Origin: an uncultured Desulfosoma sp. | GTDB lineage: Bacteria > Desulfobacterota > Syntrophobacteria > Syntrophobacterales > DSM-9756 | DNA: 38,134 nucleotides | Reading direction: 5' to 3' | NCBI GenBank assembly: GCA_937960435.1 | Contig: CALGPN010000020.1 | Span: forward strand, 1 to 38,134 | Shown: positions 7,576-16,117 of the stretch, one piece after another | Numbering within the stretch: the first letter of the stretch is position 1 | Layout of the letters: each line of letters begins with the position of its first letter | Program-made: the position numbers and the translations under genes | Notes under the pieces: model-generated | The model's input: the letters and a program-made list of their open reading frames with translations, nothing else | What the model was told of the DNA's origin: nothing | Database searches by the model: none

Positions 7576-9249
7576 ATGAGTCTCGTTCGATCCCGATTGC
7601 ACGCCATGATTCACCGGGCTGCGCGATCGCTTTTGCAGGACCAAGGCATCCACAACGAAGAAGATCTTGTATTGGAGTTGGAAATCCCCAAAATCGCCGA
7701 ACACGGCGATTATGCCACCAACGCGGCCATGACCCTCACTCGGCTTTTGCGCAAGCACCCCAGAGCCATCGCTCAGGATCTGGTGGAGCGGATGGAGGGC
7801 CGAGACGACCTTTTGGCGAAAACGGAAATCGCCGGACCCGGGTTCATCAATTTCTTTGTCCGCCCTGAACGCTGGAGCGATGTTCTCCAGGCCATTCACG
7901 CGCAAAGGGACGCTTTCGGCAGACAGGACTTCGGGAAAGGCACGCGGGTACAAGTGGAATTCGTCAGCGCCAACCCCACGGGACCGCTCCACATCGGTCA
8001 CGGCCGAGGAGCCGCCGTCGGGGATGTGCTCGCCAATATCCTGAAAACGTGCGGCTACACGGTGGACAAAGAATACTATATCAACGACACGGGCAAACAA
8101 ATGGACACTCTGGGCCGCAGTCTTTACCTGCGGTATTTGGAATGCCTGGGCCGACCTGTGGATTTCCCCGACGACCACTACAAGGGCGAGTATATGAAGG
8201 ATTTGGCGCGGGAAGTGGTGGATCGGTTCGGGGACCGATACTTGGCCGTCTCGGAACAGGAGGCTCTGCCCTTTTTCACTCAGTACGCCGGGGATCGGAT
8301 TCTGGAGGGCATTCGAGAGGATTTGGCGGTCTTCGGTGTTTTTCACGACATTTGGTTCAGCGAACGGTCGCTCCATGAAAACGGAGCGCTCCAAAGGACT
8401 ATGGAGGCCCTGGAACGAAGCGGCATGATCTACGAGCACGACGGGGCCAAGTGGTTTCGCAGCACGGCTTACGGGGACGAAAAAGACCGGGTGGTGGTGC
8501 GGGCCAACGGAGCGACGACCTATTTCGCGGCCGATTTGGCCTATCACAAGAACAAATACGAACGGCACTACGACATGGTCATCGACATTTGGGGAGCGGA
8601 CCATCATGGATATGTCCCGCGGATGATGGCGGGCATCCAGGCCTTGGGCCGCCACCCGTCGGATCTGCGCATCATCCTCGTGCAGCTCGTGAACCTCCTT
8701 CGGGGCGGCAAACCCGTGGCCATGTCCACACGGGCCGGTGAATTCGTCACGCTGCGGGAAGTTGTGGACGAAGTGGGCAAAGACGCCGCCCGGTTCATTT
8801 TCCTCACCCGACGCTCCGACAGCCCCCTGGATTTCGATCTGGAAACAGCCAAAAAGCACAGCAACGACAACCCCGTGTACTATGTCCAATATGCCCACGC
8901 GCGCTTGTGCAGCGTCTTCGAAGTGGCCGAAGAACGAGGCGTTCCCACCTCTTGGGCCACCCCGCCCGACCTTCGGGTGCTCACCGAACCGGCCGAGTGG
9001 GACCTCATGAAGCAGCTGGGCGAATTTCCCTACGTTCTGGAAACCGCGGCCCGCAATCTGGAGCCGCACCGCGTGCCGTATTATCTGACGGATCTGGTTT
9101 CGGCTTTTCACAGCTATTACAATCACAACCGGATTCTCAGCGAGGACCCGGCGTTGACGCAGGCTCGGCTATACCTTGCCGATGCCCTCAGAACGGTCAT
9201 CCGAAACGGGCTCGCCGTGCTCGGTGTATCGGCTCCTCAAAAGATGTGA
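7576..9249 (+). CDS. argS: Arginyl-tRNA synthetase
   Basis: This is a class I synthetase charging tRNA-Arg. It shows the N-terminal Add-1 domain (about 1-90), the HIGH motif in SANPTGPLHIGHGRG (about residue 140), the conserved YYINDTGKQ, the GADHHGYVPRM segment, the KMSK-equivalent AMSTR (about 383-387) and the C-terminal DALR anticodon-binding domain beginning near YVQYAHARL. At about 557 residues it has full length. Start choice is between GTG 7573 and ATG 7576; AGGAGG lies at 7561-7566, 6 and 9 bases upstream of them. The lack of a canonical second lysine in the AMSTR motif is common in ArgRS. Confidence 0.97.
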   Translation: MSLVRSRLHAMIHRAARSLLQDQGIHNEEDLVLELEIPKIAEHGDYATNAAMTLTRLLRKHPRAIAQDLVERMEGRDDLLAKTEIAGPGFINFFVRPERWSDVLQAIHAQRDAFGRQDFGKGTRVQVEFVSANPTGPLHIGHGRGAAVGDVLANILKTCGYTVDKEYYINDTGKQMDTLGRSLYLRYLECLGRPVDFPDDHYKGEYMKDLAREVVDRFGDRYLAVSEQEALPFFTQYAGDRILEGIREDLAVFGVFHDIWFSERSLHENGALQRTMEALERSGMIYEHDGAKWFRSTAYGDEKDRVVVRANGATTYFAADLAYHKNKYERHYDMVIDIWGADHHGYVPRMMAGIQALGRHPSDLRIILVQLVNLLRGGKPVAMSTRAGEFVTLREVVDEVGKDAARFIFLTRRSDSPLDFDLETAKKHSNDNPVYYVQYAHARLCSVFEVAEERGVPTSWATPPDLRVLTEPAEWDLMKQLGEFPYVLETAARNLEPHRVPYYLTDLVSAFHSYYNHNRILSEDPALTQARLYLADALRTVIRNGLAVLGVSAPQKM

Positions 9250-9299
9250 CGGAGCGAAAGCGGCGGGCGGCGGGCGCCGCATCTTCAGGAGTACCGATC

Positions 9300-10049
9300 A
9301 TGAGCCGCCTCAAGGATCGCATTCAGCAATACGAGGAAGAAAACGAGCCGCACCGTATTCGGGTGCAGTTGACCGGGACGCAAGCCTTTCTATGCGTCCT
9401 TGTTTTCTTCTTTTCCTTGACGTGTGTGTTTGTGGCCGGTGTCTTGACGGGACGCGGCGTTTCGAGGGAAGCTCGAGAATCCCCGACGCTACAGGGTGCT
9501 GTGTATCGGCTTCTGGGGTTGCGCCCTGCCGAAGAGGAACCCGTGGACAACGCCTCCGAGACCTGGATCCCCGCAGAAAAGATTCTCGCGACCTTGGAGT
9601 CGGAAAAGGAACTGGCGGCCGTTCAGAAGCCGGGGCAGCCTAAGGCCCCGCACATGGCCCCTCCGGCCGCCAAGCCTCCGTCTCCCTCTTCCTCCGTCGC
9701 CGAAAGCCCAAACGTTGTGGAACAACCTCCTCCCGCCCTTTCGGGGCAAGATGAAACGCCGGAGCCGGCCGTGGCGGCCCCGTCGGCTTCAGGTTCTTAC
9801 GCGCTCATGGTGGCTTCCATGCGTCGTCAGGAAAATGCCGTCGCTTTACTGGAGCGCCTCAAGAAAAAGGGCCACAAGGCAGTCATGGAACGGGTCGCCG
9901 TGAGCGATCAGGACGTGTGGTATCGGGTCATCCTCGGCGGGTTCGAAACGCGGCAGAAGGCTTTGGAATACGCCGCCCGCCTCAACAAGGAAGAACAGCT
10001 CCAAGCCATCGTCATCCGTCGAGAAAGCTCAGGCCCCACGGACAATTAG
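9300..10049 (+). CDS. Membrane-anchored SPOR-domain protein
   Basis: This 249-residue protein has a charged cytoplasmic N-terminus (1-25), one membrane segment (about 28-50: AFLCVLVFFFSLTCVFVAGVL), a Pro/Ala-rich periplasmic linker (about 105-160) and a C-terminal SPOR domain (about 165-245; SYALMVASMRRQENAVALLERL and WYRVILGGFETRQKALEYA). SPOR domains bind denuded septal peptidoglycan, so a role in cell division or the cell envelope like DedD or FtsN is likely, but the exact role is unknown. The ATG at 9300 gives the proper short N-terminus. It follows argS by about 50 bases and probably shares its transcript. Confidence 0.85.
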   Translation: MSRLKDRIQQYEEENEPHRIRVQLTGTQAFLCVLVFFFSLTCVFVAGVLTGRGVSREARESPTLQGAVYRLLGLRPAEEEPVDNASETWIPAEKILATLESEKELAAVQKPGQPKAPHMAPPAAKPPSPSSSVAESPNVVEQPPPALSGQDETPEPAVAAPSASGSYALMVASMRRQENAVALLERLKKKGHKAVMERVAVSDQDVWYRVILGGFETRQKALEYAARLNKEEQLQAIVIRRESSGPTDN

Positions 10050-10061
10050 ATCCGGGAACCG

Positions 10062-11198
10062 TCAGCGCACGAACCGCCCCCCCACTTCTTCGGGCGGCCC
10101 GCCGTATCGGCCCAGAATGGAATGGGCCGTGCGCGTTTCTTCATCGCCGTAGAATTTGATGTAGTGCTGTACCAGGGTGCTTTCAAAACCTCGGAAGGTC
10201 TTGTGTTCCCCCCCGAAACCGGGGTCGAGGACGCGTATGCCCTGGGCGATGGCATAGCGGATGGGCTGGTAATAACAAACGGCGAAGTGGAGAAAAGGCA
10301 CTTGATCGTAGCTTCCCCAGTAGCGGCCGTAGAGGTGATCCCCTTTGTGATAAAACAGCGCGAGGGCTAAAAGATGCCGCCCCTTCCAGGCCACGGAAAA
10401 AAGGAGCCGATGCCGGAATAGGCGGCCGAGCATGTGGAAAAACCGCCCGTTGAGAAACGGGCGGACTTCTTCGCCCATGTATTTTTTCCATGTCAGGATG
10501 TAGAGCTCGTGCATGATGTCGAAAAAATCTTGAGGGGCGTCATCCCCGCGCACCATGGTCAAACGAATCCCTTCGGCTTCGATGTCTCTCATCTCCCGCC
10601 TGATTTTGTGCCGCCGAGGAGATCTGAAATCCATCAAGAAATCCTCAAACGTTGCGTAGCCTTTGTTCCGCCACAGACAATAGTCGCTGCGCAGGCCGAC
10701 GAACCCTCTGCGCAGCAGAACTTCGTGGAGTCCAGGCGCAGAATCGCCGAAGTAATAGATCCGGCATGTGGCAAAGCCTCGGGTCTCGCACACAAAATCC
10801 ACGTATTCGCCCACAACCTTATAGACTTTCACGGGGTCGTGTTCGGCGTCGTACAGAAATTGATAGGCGGGCACCGGGGTTAAGGGCACCGTGGCCATGA
10901 GTCCCACGTAGTAGGGATACCCCGTCAGTTCCCCTAGAAAGCGCAACAGGCCGCCGTCGCCGAATTCCACCCATGGGCGCGTTCGTTCATAGAGCGGGGC
11001 AATGGCCATGATCCTGCCGTCTTCGTAGGCCATAATATGCCTCGGCACAAAGCCCCGTTCCGGCGTGAGCACGCCGGAGCGTTCCAAGCAGTACAGGTAT
11101 TCCCACTCCATCATGGGAGCGGCACTTCGGCTCAGTCGGTTCCACACCTCCGGGTCCACCCTCTCGACGCCGGAAACCATTTCAAAACGCACGGCCAT
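10062..11198 (-). CDS. COG3146-type GNAT-fold N-acyltransferase
   Basis: About 378 residues, related to FemAB/GNAT-fold proteins of COG3146 (often called DUF482 or peptidogalycan-biosynthesis proteins). Features seen are SPRRHKIRREMRDIEAEGI in the middle, the ALALFYHKGDHLYGRYWG segment and the near-C-terminal DPGFGGEHKTFRGFE signature. No signal peptide or membrane segment is visible. The substrate is not established for the family; aminoacyl or N-acyl transfer in envelope or amino-acid chemistry is only inferred. An in-frame GTG at 11204 is an alternative start; AAGGA lies upstream. It is divergent from the M20 peptidase and convergent with the SPOR gene. Confidence 0.8.
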   Translation of the reverse strand: MAVRFEMVSGVERVDPEVWNRLSRSAAPMMEWEYLYCLERSGVLTPERGFVPRHIMAYEDGRIMAIAPLYERTRPWVEFGDGGLLRFLGELTGYPYYVGLMATVPLTPVPAYQFLYDAEHDPVKVYKVVGEYVDFVCETRGFATCRIYYFGDSAPGLHEVLLRRGFVGLRSDYCLWRNKGYATFEDFLMDFRSPRRHKIRREMRDIEAEGIRLTMVRGDDAPQDFFDIMHELYILTWKKYMGEEVRPFLNGRFFHMLGRLFRHRLLFSVAWKGRHLLALALFYHKGDHLYGRYWGSYDQVPFLHFAVCYYQPIRYAIAQGIRVLDPGFGGEHKTFRGFESTLVQHYIKFYGDEETRTAHSILGRYGGPPEEVGGRFVR

Positions 11199-11235
11199 CG
11201 TCACGAGATCCTTTCTTTCGCTTCGTGGTGCGGCG

Positions 11236-11264
11236 ATCCTAGACCAGGCGCTCTTTCAGGTCAA
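11236..11264 (-). promoter_or_regulatory. Promoter for the COG3146 acyltransferase
   Basis: On the minus strand TTGACC (11259-11264), 17 bases, then TAGGAT (11236-11241). The -10 box is about 40 bases upstream of the gene. Confidence 0.55.
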
Positions 11265-11280
11265 CGCACAGGAAGGTCCT

Positions 11281-11308
11281 TTGCGAAGCCGGCAAAAGGT
11301 TGTATGGT
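11281..11308 (+). promoter_or_regulatory. Possible promoter for the M20 peptidase
   Basis: TTGCGA (11281-11286), 16 bases, then TATGGT (11303-11308), about 55 bases upstream of the peptidase start. Each box has four of six consensus bases. Confidence 0.4.
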
Positions 11309-11364
11309 GCGTCCCAGCCGATTTCGGAACGTGAAAAAGAACGTGACCACAAGGAGCTACCCCG

Positions 11365-12747
11365 ATGCGTTTGACGGACATCTTCCAAAAGATCGATTCC
11401 AACCACGACCGCTATGTGAGGGAACTCAAGGAGCTCTTGGCCATTCCCAGCGTCAGCACGTATTCCCATCACCGCGGCGATGTGCGCCGCGCCGCCGAGT
11501 GGGTGCTCAACCACTGCAAGAGGATCGGACTCGAGGCTCGGCTGGAGGACACCGGTGGCCACCCCGTGGTCATTGCGTCCCGGTGCCCCCACCAGAACCG
11601 ACCCACGCTGCTCGTCTACGGGCATTACGACGTGCAGCCCGCGGAACCCGAAGAAGAATGGAACACCGCCCCGTTTCAACCGACCGTGCGGGACGGCTTT
11701 CTTTACGCCCGAGGCGCCAGTGACGACAAAGGGCAGTTTTTCACCTATCTCAAAGCCTTGGAGGTCATCCTGGCCGTGACCGGGGATCTGCCCATCAATG
11801 TGAAGATCCTCGTGGAGGGGGAAGAGGAAATCGGCAGTCCGCATCTGGGCGCCTTCTTGAAAAAGAACCGGGAGCTTTTGCGCGCCGACGCCATTGCCAT
11901 CTCCGACGGTTCTCAATTCTCCGAGGACGTTCCGGCCATCACGTACGGCCTTCGGGGCCTATCCTACATGCAGATCACCGTGCAGGGTCCGCGTACCGAT
12001 CTCCATTCCGGAAGTTTCGGCGGCATCGCCCCCAATCCCATCAACGCGCTGGTCTCCATCCTGGCTCAGCTGAAAAACCCCGACGGGACCATCGCCATCC
12101 CAGGGTTCTACGACACCGTAGCCCCCTTGGAACCGTGGGAGCGGGAGGCGATGGGGGCCCTGCCTTTCAGCGAAGAGAAGCTCAAAGCTTATCTCGGGCT
12201 GGAACGGCTCTGCGAAGAACCGGGCTATAGCGCTCTGGAATCCAAAACAGCCCGCCCGACTCTGGACATCAACGGCATTTGGGGAGGTTTTTCCGGCGAA
12301 GGGGCCAAAACGGTCATCCCGGCCAAGGCGGGGGCCAAGGTGAGCATGCGGCTGGTGCCCCATCAGAAACCTCGAGACATCGCCGCCTTGTTTACGCAAT
12401 ACGTCACCCGCCTCTGCCCCAAGGAAGTGAGCCTTCAGGTGAACGCCCTGCACGGGGCAGAACCCGTGCTCGTCTCCCGCGACCTGCCTCAGGTTCAGGC
12501 TGCCGTTCGCGCAATCCATGCAGGCTTCGGCGTCGCCCCTGTTTTTATCCGCGAAGGGGGGTCGATTCCCATCGTGAATCTTTTGAAGGAGGTTCTGGAA
12601 CTGGAGGCGATCCTGCTGTTAGGTTGGGGACGCCCGGACGACGGGGCTCATGCCCCGAATGAGCGGTTTTCTCTCAGCGACTTTAAAAAAGGAATCCGAT
12701 CCGCCGCCGCCTTGTTCTTCGAACTGCACTCGTGCTGCTGCGCCTAG
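11365..12747 (+). CDS. M20 family metallopeptidase (dipeptidase type)
   Basis: This 460-residue cytosolic metallohydrolase has the two-zinc M20 ligand set: VYGHYDVQP (His), GASDDKGQ (Asp), the catalytic EGEEEIGSP (Glu pair), ISDGSQF (Asp) and the C-terminal GRPDDGAHAPNERF (His). The inserted dimerisation domain spans about 190-350 (TDLHSGSFGG). It resembles the PepV/CNDP-like dipeptidase branch and not ArgE or DapE, but the substrate cannot be read from sequence. AAGGAG lies 8 bases before the ATG. It stands alone: divergent from the acyltransferase and convergent with the next small gene. Confidence 0.9.
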   Translation: MRLTDIFQKIDSNHDRYVRELKELLAIPSVSTYSHHRGDVRRAAEWVLNHCKRIGLEARLEDTGGHPVVIASRCPHQNRPTLLVYGHYDVQPAEPEEEWNTAPFQPTVRDGFLYARGASDDKGQFFTYLKALEVILAVTGDLPINVKILVEGEEEIGSPHLGAFLKKNRELLRADAIAISDGSQFSEDVPAITYGLRGLSYMQITVQGPRTDLHSGSFGGIAPNPINALVSILAQLKNPDGTIAIPGFYDTVAPLEPWEREAMGALPFSEEKLKAYLGLERLCEEPGYSALESKTARPTLDINGIWGGFSGEGAKTVIPAKAGAKVSMRLVPHQKPRDIAALFTQYVTRLCPKEVSLQVNALHGAEPVLVSRDLPQVQAAVRAIHAGFGVAPVFIREGGSIPIVNLLKEVLELEAILLLGWGRPDDGAHAPNERFSLSDFKKGIRSAAALFFELHSCCCA

Positions 12748-12750
12748 AGC

Positions 12751-13044
12751 CTAGTGGCGATCGCCCTCGTAGAGCACCAAAGGCTTCTGATCGCCATAGG
12801 CGGCACGGATTTCTTCCAAGAGCTGGTTCGTCGCCTGCTCGATGCGGGAGACGTCCTGCTCGCTGACGTTTTCATCGGAGACATGCTGGAGCGATTCTTT
12901 GAGGCGAAGGAACTGCTTGATGATCTCCGGGCGGATTTTTCCTTCCCCCAGGTGGTTGTTGAGTTCCAGGATGGTGTTGACACAACTTTCCACCCGCGCT
13001 CGAAAATGCCTCGAGCGCTGGGAATCCCTCCCGCGACGGAACAT
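12751..13044 (-). CDS. Small helical protein of unknown function
   Basis: This 97-residue protein has no recognised family. It is rich in charged residues and probably helical (NTILELNNHLGEGKIRPEIIKQFLRLKES, broken by a short loop, then DVSRIEQATNQLLEEIRAAYG). It starts 20 bases after the stop of the zinc-ribbon gene, so the two are likely cotranscribed. There is no signal peptide or membrane segment. Its ribosome site is weak (GTGGACTCGA before ATG). The coding call rests on operon position, codon-like base periodicity and lack of a better frame. Confidence 0.6.
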   Translation of the reverse strand: MFRRGRDSQRSRHFRARVESCVNTILELNNHLGEGKIRPEIIKQFLRLKESLQHVSDENVSEQDVSRIEQATNQLLEEIRAAYGDQKPLVLYEGDRH

Positions 13045-13064
13045 TCGAGTCCACGATTTTCGGA

Positions 13065-13721
13065 TCAGAGTTGCCCCCTTTCTTCCAAGGCCTCCTTAAG
13101 CAGACGATAAAAGCTGCGGGCGCTCTTCATCTCTTTGTGCAGTACGGGCTGCATCTTTCCTAAATCATCCGTATGGATGACCAGATCCACTTCTTTGCGG
13201 AACGCGGCCAAAGAGTCCATGGTGCGGTCTCGAGGGCTGACCAAGCAGGTGAAAAGAGTTCGGCGTTGCGCCATGGGCAGGGCCTTCAAGAAGTCGATCA
13301 GCACATGGCGCCGGTCCCTGTCGTCGGGGGGTTCCTCAAGGACCAGAACCTCATAACCCCCTTGACGCAGTCTTCGGACCGCTCGATCGGGATCGTCTTC
13401 CACATAGGGATGAAAGCCCATATCCTTGAGTTCCTGAACGACCGTCGCTTGCCGCCGGGCGTCGGCAAAACACACCAAAGCGGCTTTCGCCCCGTGCTCC
13501 AAAAGGTCCAGAAAGGCGTCGTCGTCTGCGTTTCCTTCCGCCATGAGCAACTCTTCGTGCGGCGCCAATCCGGAACCGGGCTCCTCCGATGCGGGACTCT
13601 GCACGAGAATCGCGTGACGGCAACGGGGACATTGGACCCGAAAAGACTTGCCCTGAGGGACTTTTTCATCGGGCAGACTCAAAGACGCTCGGCATTGCTC
13701 ACACGTCACCTTCACGGGCAT
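13065..13721 (-). CDS. Zinc-ribbon protein with degenerate receiver-like domain
   Basis: The 218-residue product starts with an MJ0042-type zinc ribbon (C7-x2-C10 and C31-x2-C34) and a linker (about 41-75). A domain follows (about 78-205) whose alternating strands and helices look like a CheY receiver. The usual acidic pair is missing after strand 1 (ALVCFADARR), and the strand-3 phospho-Asp position reads LVLEEPPDD. It is therefore probably a pseudo-receiver. The ATG at 13721 is preceded by AAAGGA. Function is unknown; a protein-binding or regulatory role is inferred. It has its own promoter at 13775-13804. Confidence 0.7.
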   Translation of the reverse strand: MPVKVTCEQCRASLSLPDEKVPQGKSFRVQCPRCRHAILVQSPASEEPGSGLAPHEELLMAEGNADDDAFLDLLEHGAKAALVCFADARRQATVVQELKDMGFHPYVEDDPDRAVRRLRQGGYEVLVLEEPPDDRDRRHVLIDFLKALPMAQRRTLFTCLVSPRDRTMDSLAAFRKEVDLVIHTDDLGKMQPVLHKEMKSARSFYRLLKEALEERGQL

Positions 13722-13774
13722 CAATCCTTTGATTGTGAATGGAAGGCCCCTCAAAACCCTGCACTTCTAAAGTG

Positions 13775-13804
13775 TTTTTATGCGAAGTGCCGCTCCAAGG
13801 TCAA
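13775..13804 (-). promoter_or_regulatory. Promoter for the zinc-ribbon gene
   Basis: On the minus strand TTGACC (13799-13804), 18 bases, then TAAAAA (13775-13780). It lies in the 240-base gap between hisD and the zinc-ribbon gene, which otherwise shows no gene or clear terminator. Confidence 0.5.
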
Positions 13805-13962
13805 CCCGCTATCCTTCGCCGGACTTGTCGGCGAGGCGCCATGTCCGCAAGCTGGAACGCGAGACCCGCGGGTCCTTTTCTCCCGAGCGAACCGGCTCAG
13901 CCCATGCCTCTCCCCAAAAGGGTTTCGCTCATGCCACCCCCGATTCCTTCCATGGGCCGCCG

Positions 13963-15285
13963 TTAGGCTGATGCGGAAGTCTTTTCGTCCATGCGGATCT
14001 TGACGGACCTGGCGTGGGCATCCAGCCGTTCCAAAGTCGCCAAAGACACCACGGCTGTGGCATCCCGTTGGAACGCCTCCAGGCTATAGGCGAGAACGGT
14101 CGTTTTTTTCAGAAACGTTTCCACCCCCAAGGCCGAAGCAAACCGCGCCGTGCCGCTTGTGGGCAGCACGTGGTTGGGACCCGCAAAGTAATCTCCGAGC
14201 GCTTCCGGCGTGTGGGTCCCCATAAAAACCGCCCCGGCGTTTTGCACCCGGGGAAGCAGCGCCCAAGGGTCACGGACGACCAGTTCCAAGTGTTCCGGAG
14301 CGAGGCGGTTGGCCAGGTCCACCGCTTCTTCCAAGCTTCGCGTTCGGATGACGGCCCCATAGCGGGAAAGCGCCTGCCGCGCGATCTCTTGCCGAGGAAG
14401 TTCCGCCGTTTGCGCTTCCAGAGCCGCCACGACCTCTTGGGCAAATCCGGCGTTATCGGTCAGGCATACCGCGCTGGCCATGGGATCGTGTTCCGCCTGG
14501 CTCAAGAGATCCGCCGCCACAAAGCGCGCATCGGCCGTCTTGTCGGCGATGACCACCACTTCGCTGGGACCGGCCAACCCGTCGATTCCCACTCGGCCGG
14601 AAACCATCTTTTTGGCCAGCGAAACATAGATGTTTCCCGGCCCCACAACCACATCCACCGGCGGGATGCTTGCCGTGCCGTAGGCCAGGGCGGCCACGGC
14701 CCAGGCGCCCCCCACCTTGTGGATCCGATGAACCCCCGCTTCTCGGGCGGCCACGAGCAGGTAGGGGTTGAGCGTGCCGTCCCGGCGAGGGGGCGTCACC
14801 ATGGCGATGTCCGGCACCCCGGCGACCCGGGCGGGCACGGCGGTCATGAGCACCGTGGACACCAAAGGCGTCTCGCCGCCTTGTCCTCCGGGCACATATA
14901 ACCCGGCCGCCGATACGGGCCGCACCATTTGCCCCATGTAACACCCGTCGGGACGGGTCATGAACCAGGAAGACGCCTTTTGATTCTCGTGAAAACGATA
15001 AATGTTGTCTCGGGCCCTGCGAATGACGTCCACCAGATCGGGGTCGGCCTCTTCGTAGGCTCGATCCATTTCCTCGGGACCCACCCCAATGTGCGCCGCC
15101 GAAAATTCCGGCGCGTCGAACTGCCGCGTGAAATGCACCAGGGCTTCGTCCCCGTCGCGCCGAACCGCCTCGAGGATCTCACGGACCCGTCTTTCCAACT
15201 CCGGGTCCACGGCAACCTGCCGCCCCGTCACCGCACTCAAAAACCGTTCGACTTCCGCCGACGGATAATTCAACACCGCCACCAT
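13963..15285 (-). CDS. hisD: Histidinol dehydrogenase
   Basis: HisD catalyses the last two oxidations of histidine biosynthesis, from L-histidinol to L-histidine, with NAD and zinc. The 440-residue product carries the family motifs: PGGQGGETPLVSTVLM, VGPGNIYVSLAKKMV, GLAGPSEVVVIAD, LLSQAEHDPMASA, and the C-terminal GPNHVLPTSGTARF. ATG at 15283-15285 is used: GGAGGGG stands 8 bases upstream, and one base separates it from the rlpA stop. It is cotranscribed with rlpA and no other his gene is in the window. Confidence 0.96.
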   Translation of the reverse strand: MVAVLNYPSAEVERFLSAVTGRQVAVDPELERRVREILEAVRRDGDEALVHFTRQFDAPEFSAAHIGVGPEEMDRAYEEADPDLVDVIRRARDNIYRFHENQKASSWFMTRPDGCYMGQMVRPVSAAGLYVPGGQGGETPLVSTVLMTAVPARVAGVPDIAMVTPPRRDGTLNPYLLVAAREAGVHRIHKVGGAWAVAALAYGTASIPPVDVVVGPGNIYVSLAKKMVSGRVGIDGLAGPSEVVVIADKTADARFVAADLLSQAEHDPMASAVCLTDNAGFAQEVVAALEAQTAELPRQEIARQALSRYGAVIRTRSLEEAVDLANRLAPEHLELVVRDPWALLPRVQNAGAVFMGTHTPEALGDYFAGPNHVLPTSGTARFASALGVETFLKKTTVLAYSLEAFQRDATAVVSLATLERLDAHARSVKIRMDEKTSASA

Positions 15286-15286
15286 C

Positions 15287-16096
15287 TCACTGCCCCTCCA
15301 AGGCGATGACAAACGCGTCACGATAGCCGCTTCGCTGCAAAGTCTCCATGGACTGCATCGCTCGATCCAAATCGGGGAAAACCCCCACCTGCACTCTGTA
15401 AAAGGCCGTCCCGTTGATGGAGGCTGTCCGCACGGCCGCGGACCCGTACCGCCGATCCATCTCCTTTTTGAGACGCTGGGCGTTTTCCGCATTCTGGAAG
15501 GACCCCACCTGGATGACAAAGGGCCCTTGCCGGTAAGGACGCACCGGTTCCACCTGCCACGACGGCCCCGACCCGGCGACCATCACGGGGGTGGTCACGC
15601 GAACGGCTTCCACGACGACCGGAGCCAACCCGTCGTTATGGATCCCCAGAGCCCGGGCCGCTTCATAGGACAGGTCGATGATCCGACCCGGCACGAACGG
15701 GCCGCGGTCGTTGACCCGGACGATGATCGATCGCCCCGTCCTTTTGTCCGTCACTTTCACGTGCGTCCCAATGGGCAGAATCTTGTGGGCGGCCGTCATG
15801 GCATACATGTCGAACGGCTCCCCACAGGCCGTGGGGCGACCGTGAAAATCCCGGCCGTACCAACTGGCATAGCCTTCCTCCCGAAACCCTTCGGCACTGG
15901 GAATGGGGTAATACCACACACCGTTGATTTGATAAGGTTTTTGGGTTCCCAGGGGCGGAGGAGACCCCGGAGGGAGGGCGGTGGGTGACGGAGGCTTTTT
16001 GGGCGCACACCCCGCAACCAGCAACGCAACGGCCACAAAGACCACCATGGCCGGCACCGAAGCCGATCCGCTCCGTGCTGTGCTCCGTCGCTCCAT
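15287..16096 (-). CDS. rlpA: RlpA-type septal lytic lipoprotein with SPOR domain
   Basis: A lipoprotein signal ends in the lipobox LVAGC (lipid-bearing C30 when starting at ATG 16096). A Pro-rich linker is followed by the double-psi beta-barrel (about 75-165) with the RlpA motifs EEGYASWYGRDFHGRPTACG, NPIG-like LPIGTHVKVTD, VRVNDRGPF and the catalytic Asp in RIIDLSYEAARALG. A SPOR domain occupies the C-terminus (about 190-265; GPFVIQVGSFQNAENAQRLK). Characterised RlpA cuts glycan strands lacking stem peptides at the septum. The GGGGCGGGG just before ATG 16096 favours it over ATG 16111. It lies between the LeuA-like gene and hisD. Confidence 0.92.
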   Translation of the reverse strand: MERRSTARSGSASVPAMVVFVAVALLVAGCAPKKPPSPTALPPGSPPPLGTQKPYQINGVWYYPIPSAEGFREEGYASWYGRDFHGRPTACGEPFDMYAMTAAHKILPIGTHVKVTDKRTGRSIIVRVNDRGPFVPGRIIDLSYEAARALGIHNDGLAPVVVEAVRVTTPVMVAGSGPSWQVEPVRPYRQGPFVIQVGSFQNAENAQRLKKEMDRRYGSAAVRTASINGTAFYRVQVGVFPDLDRAMQSMETLQRSGYRDAFVIALEGQ

Positions 16097-16117
16097 GCCC
16101 CGCCCCGCCATGCGGCT

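Noticed and set aside
7531-9126. Long open frame opposite argS
   Set aside because: It is antisense to a full-length synthetase with all motifs; no independent coding evidence.
13862-13873. Palindrome GACCCGCGGGTC followed by CTTTT as a terminator
   Set aside because: The two arms leave no room for a loop, and hisD ends in the other direction, so it cannot act as its terminator.
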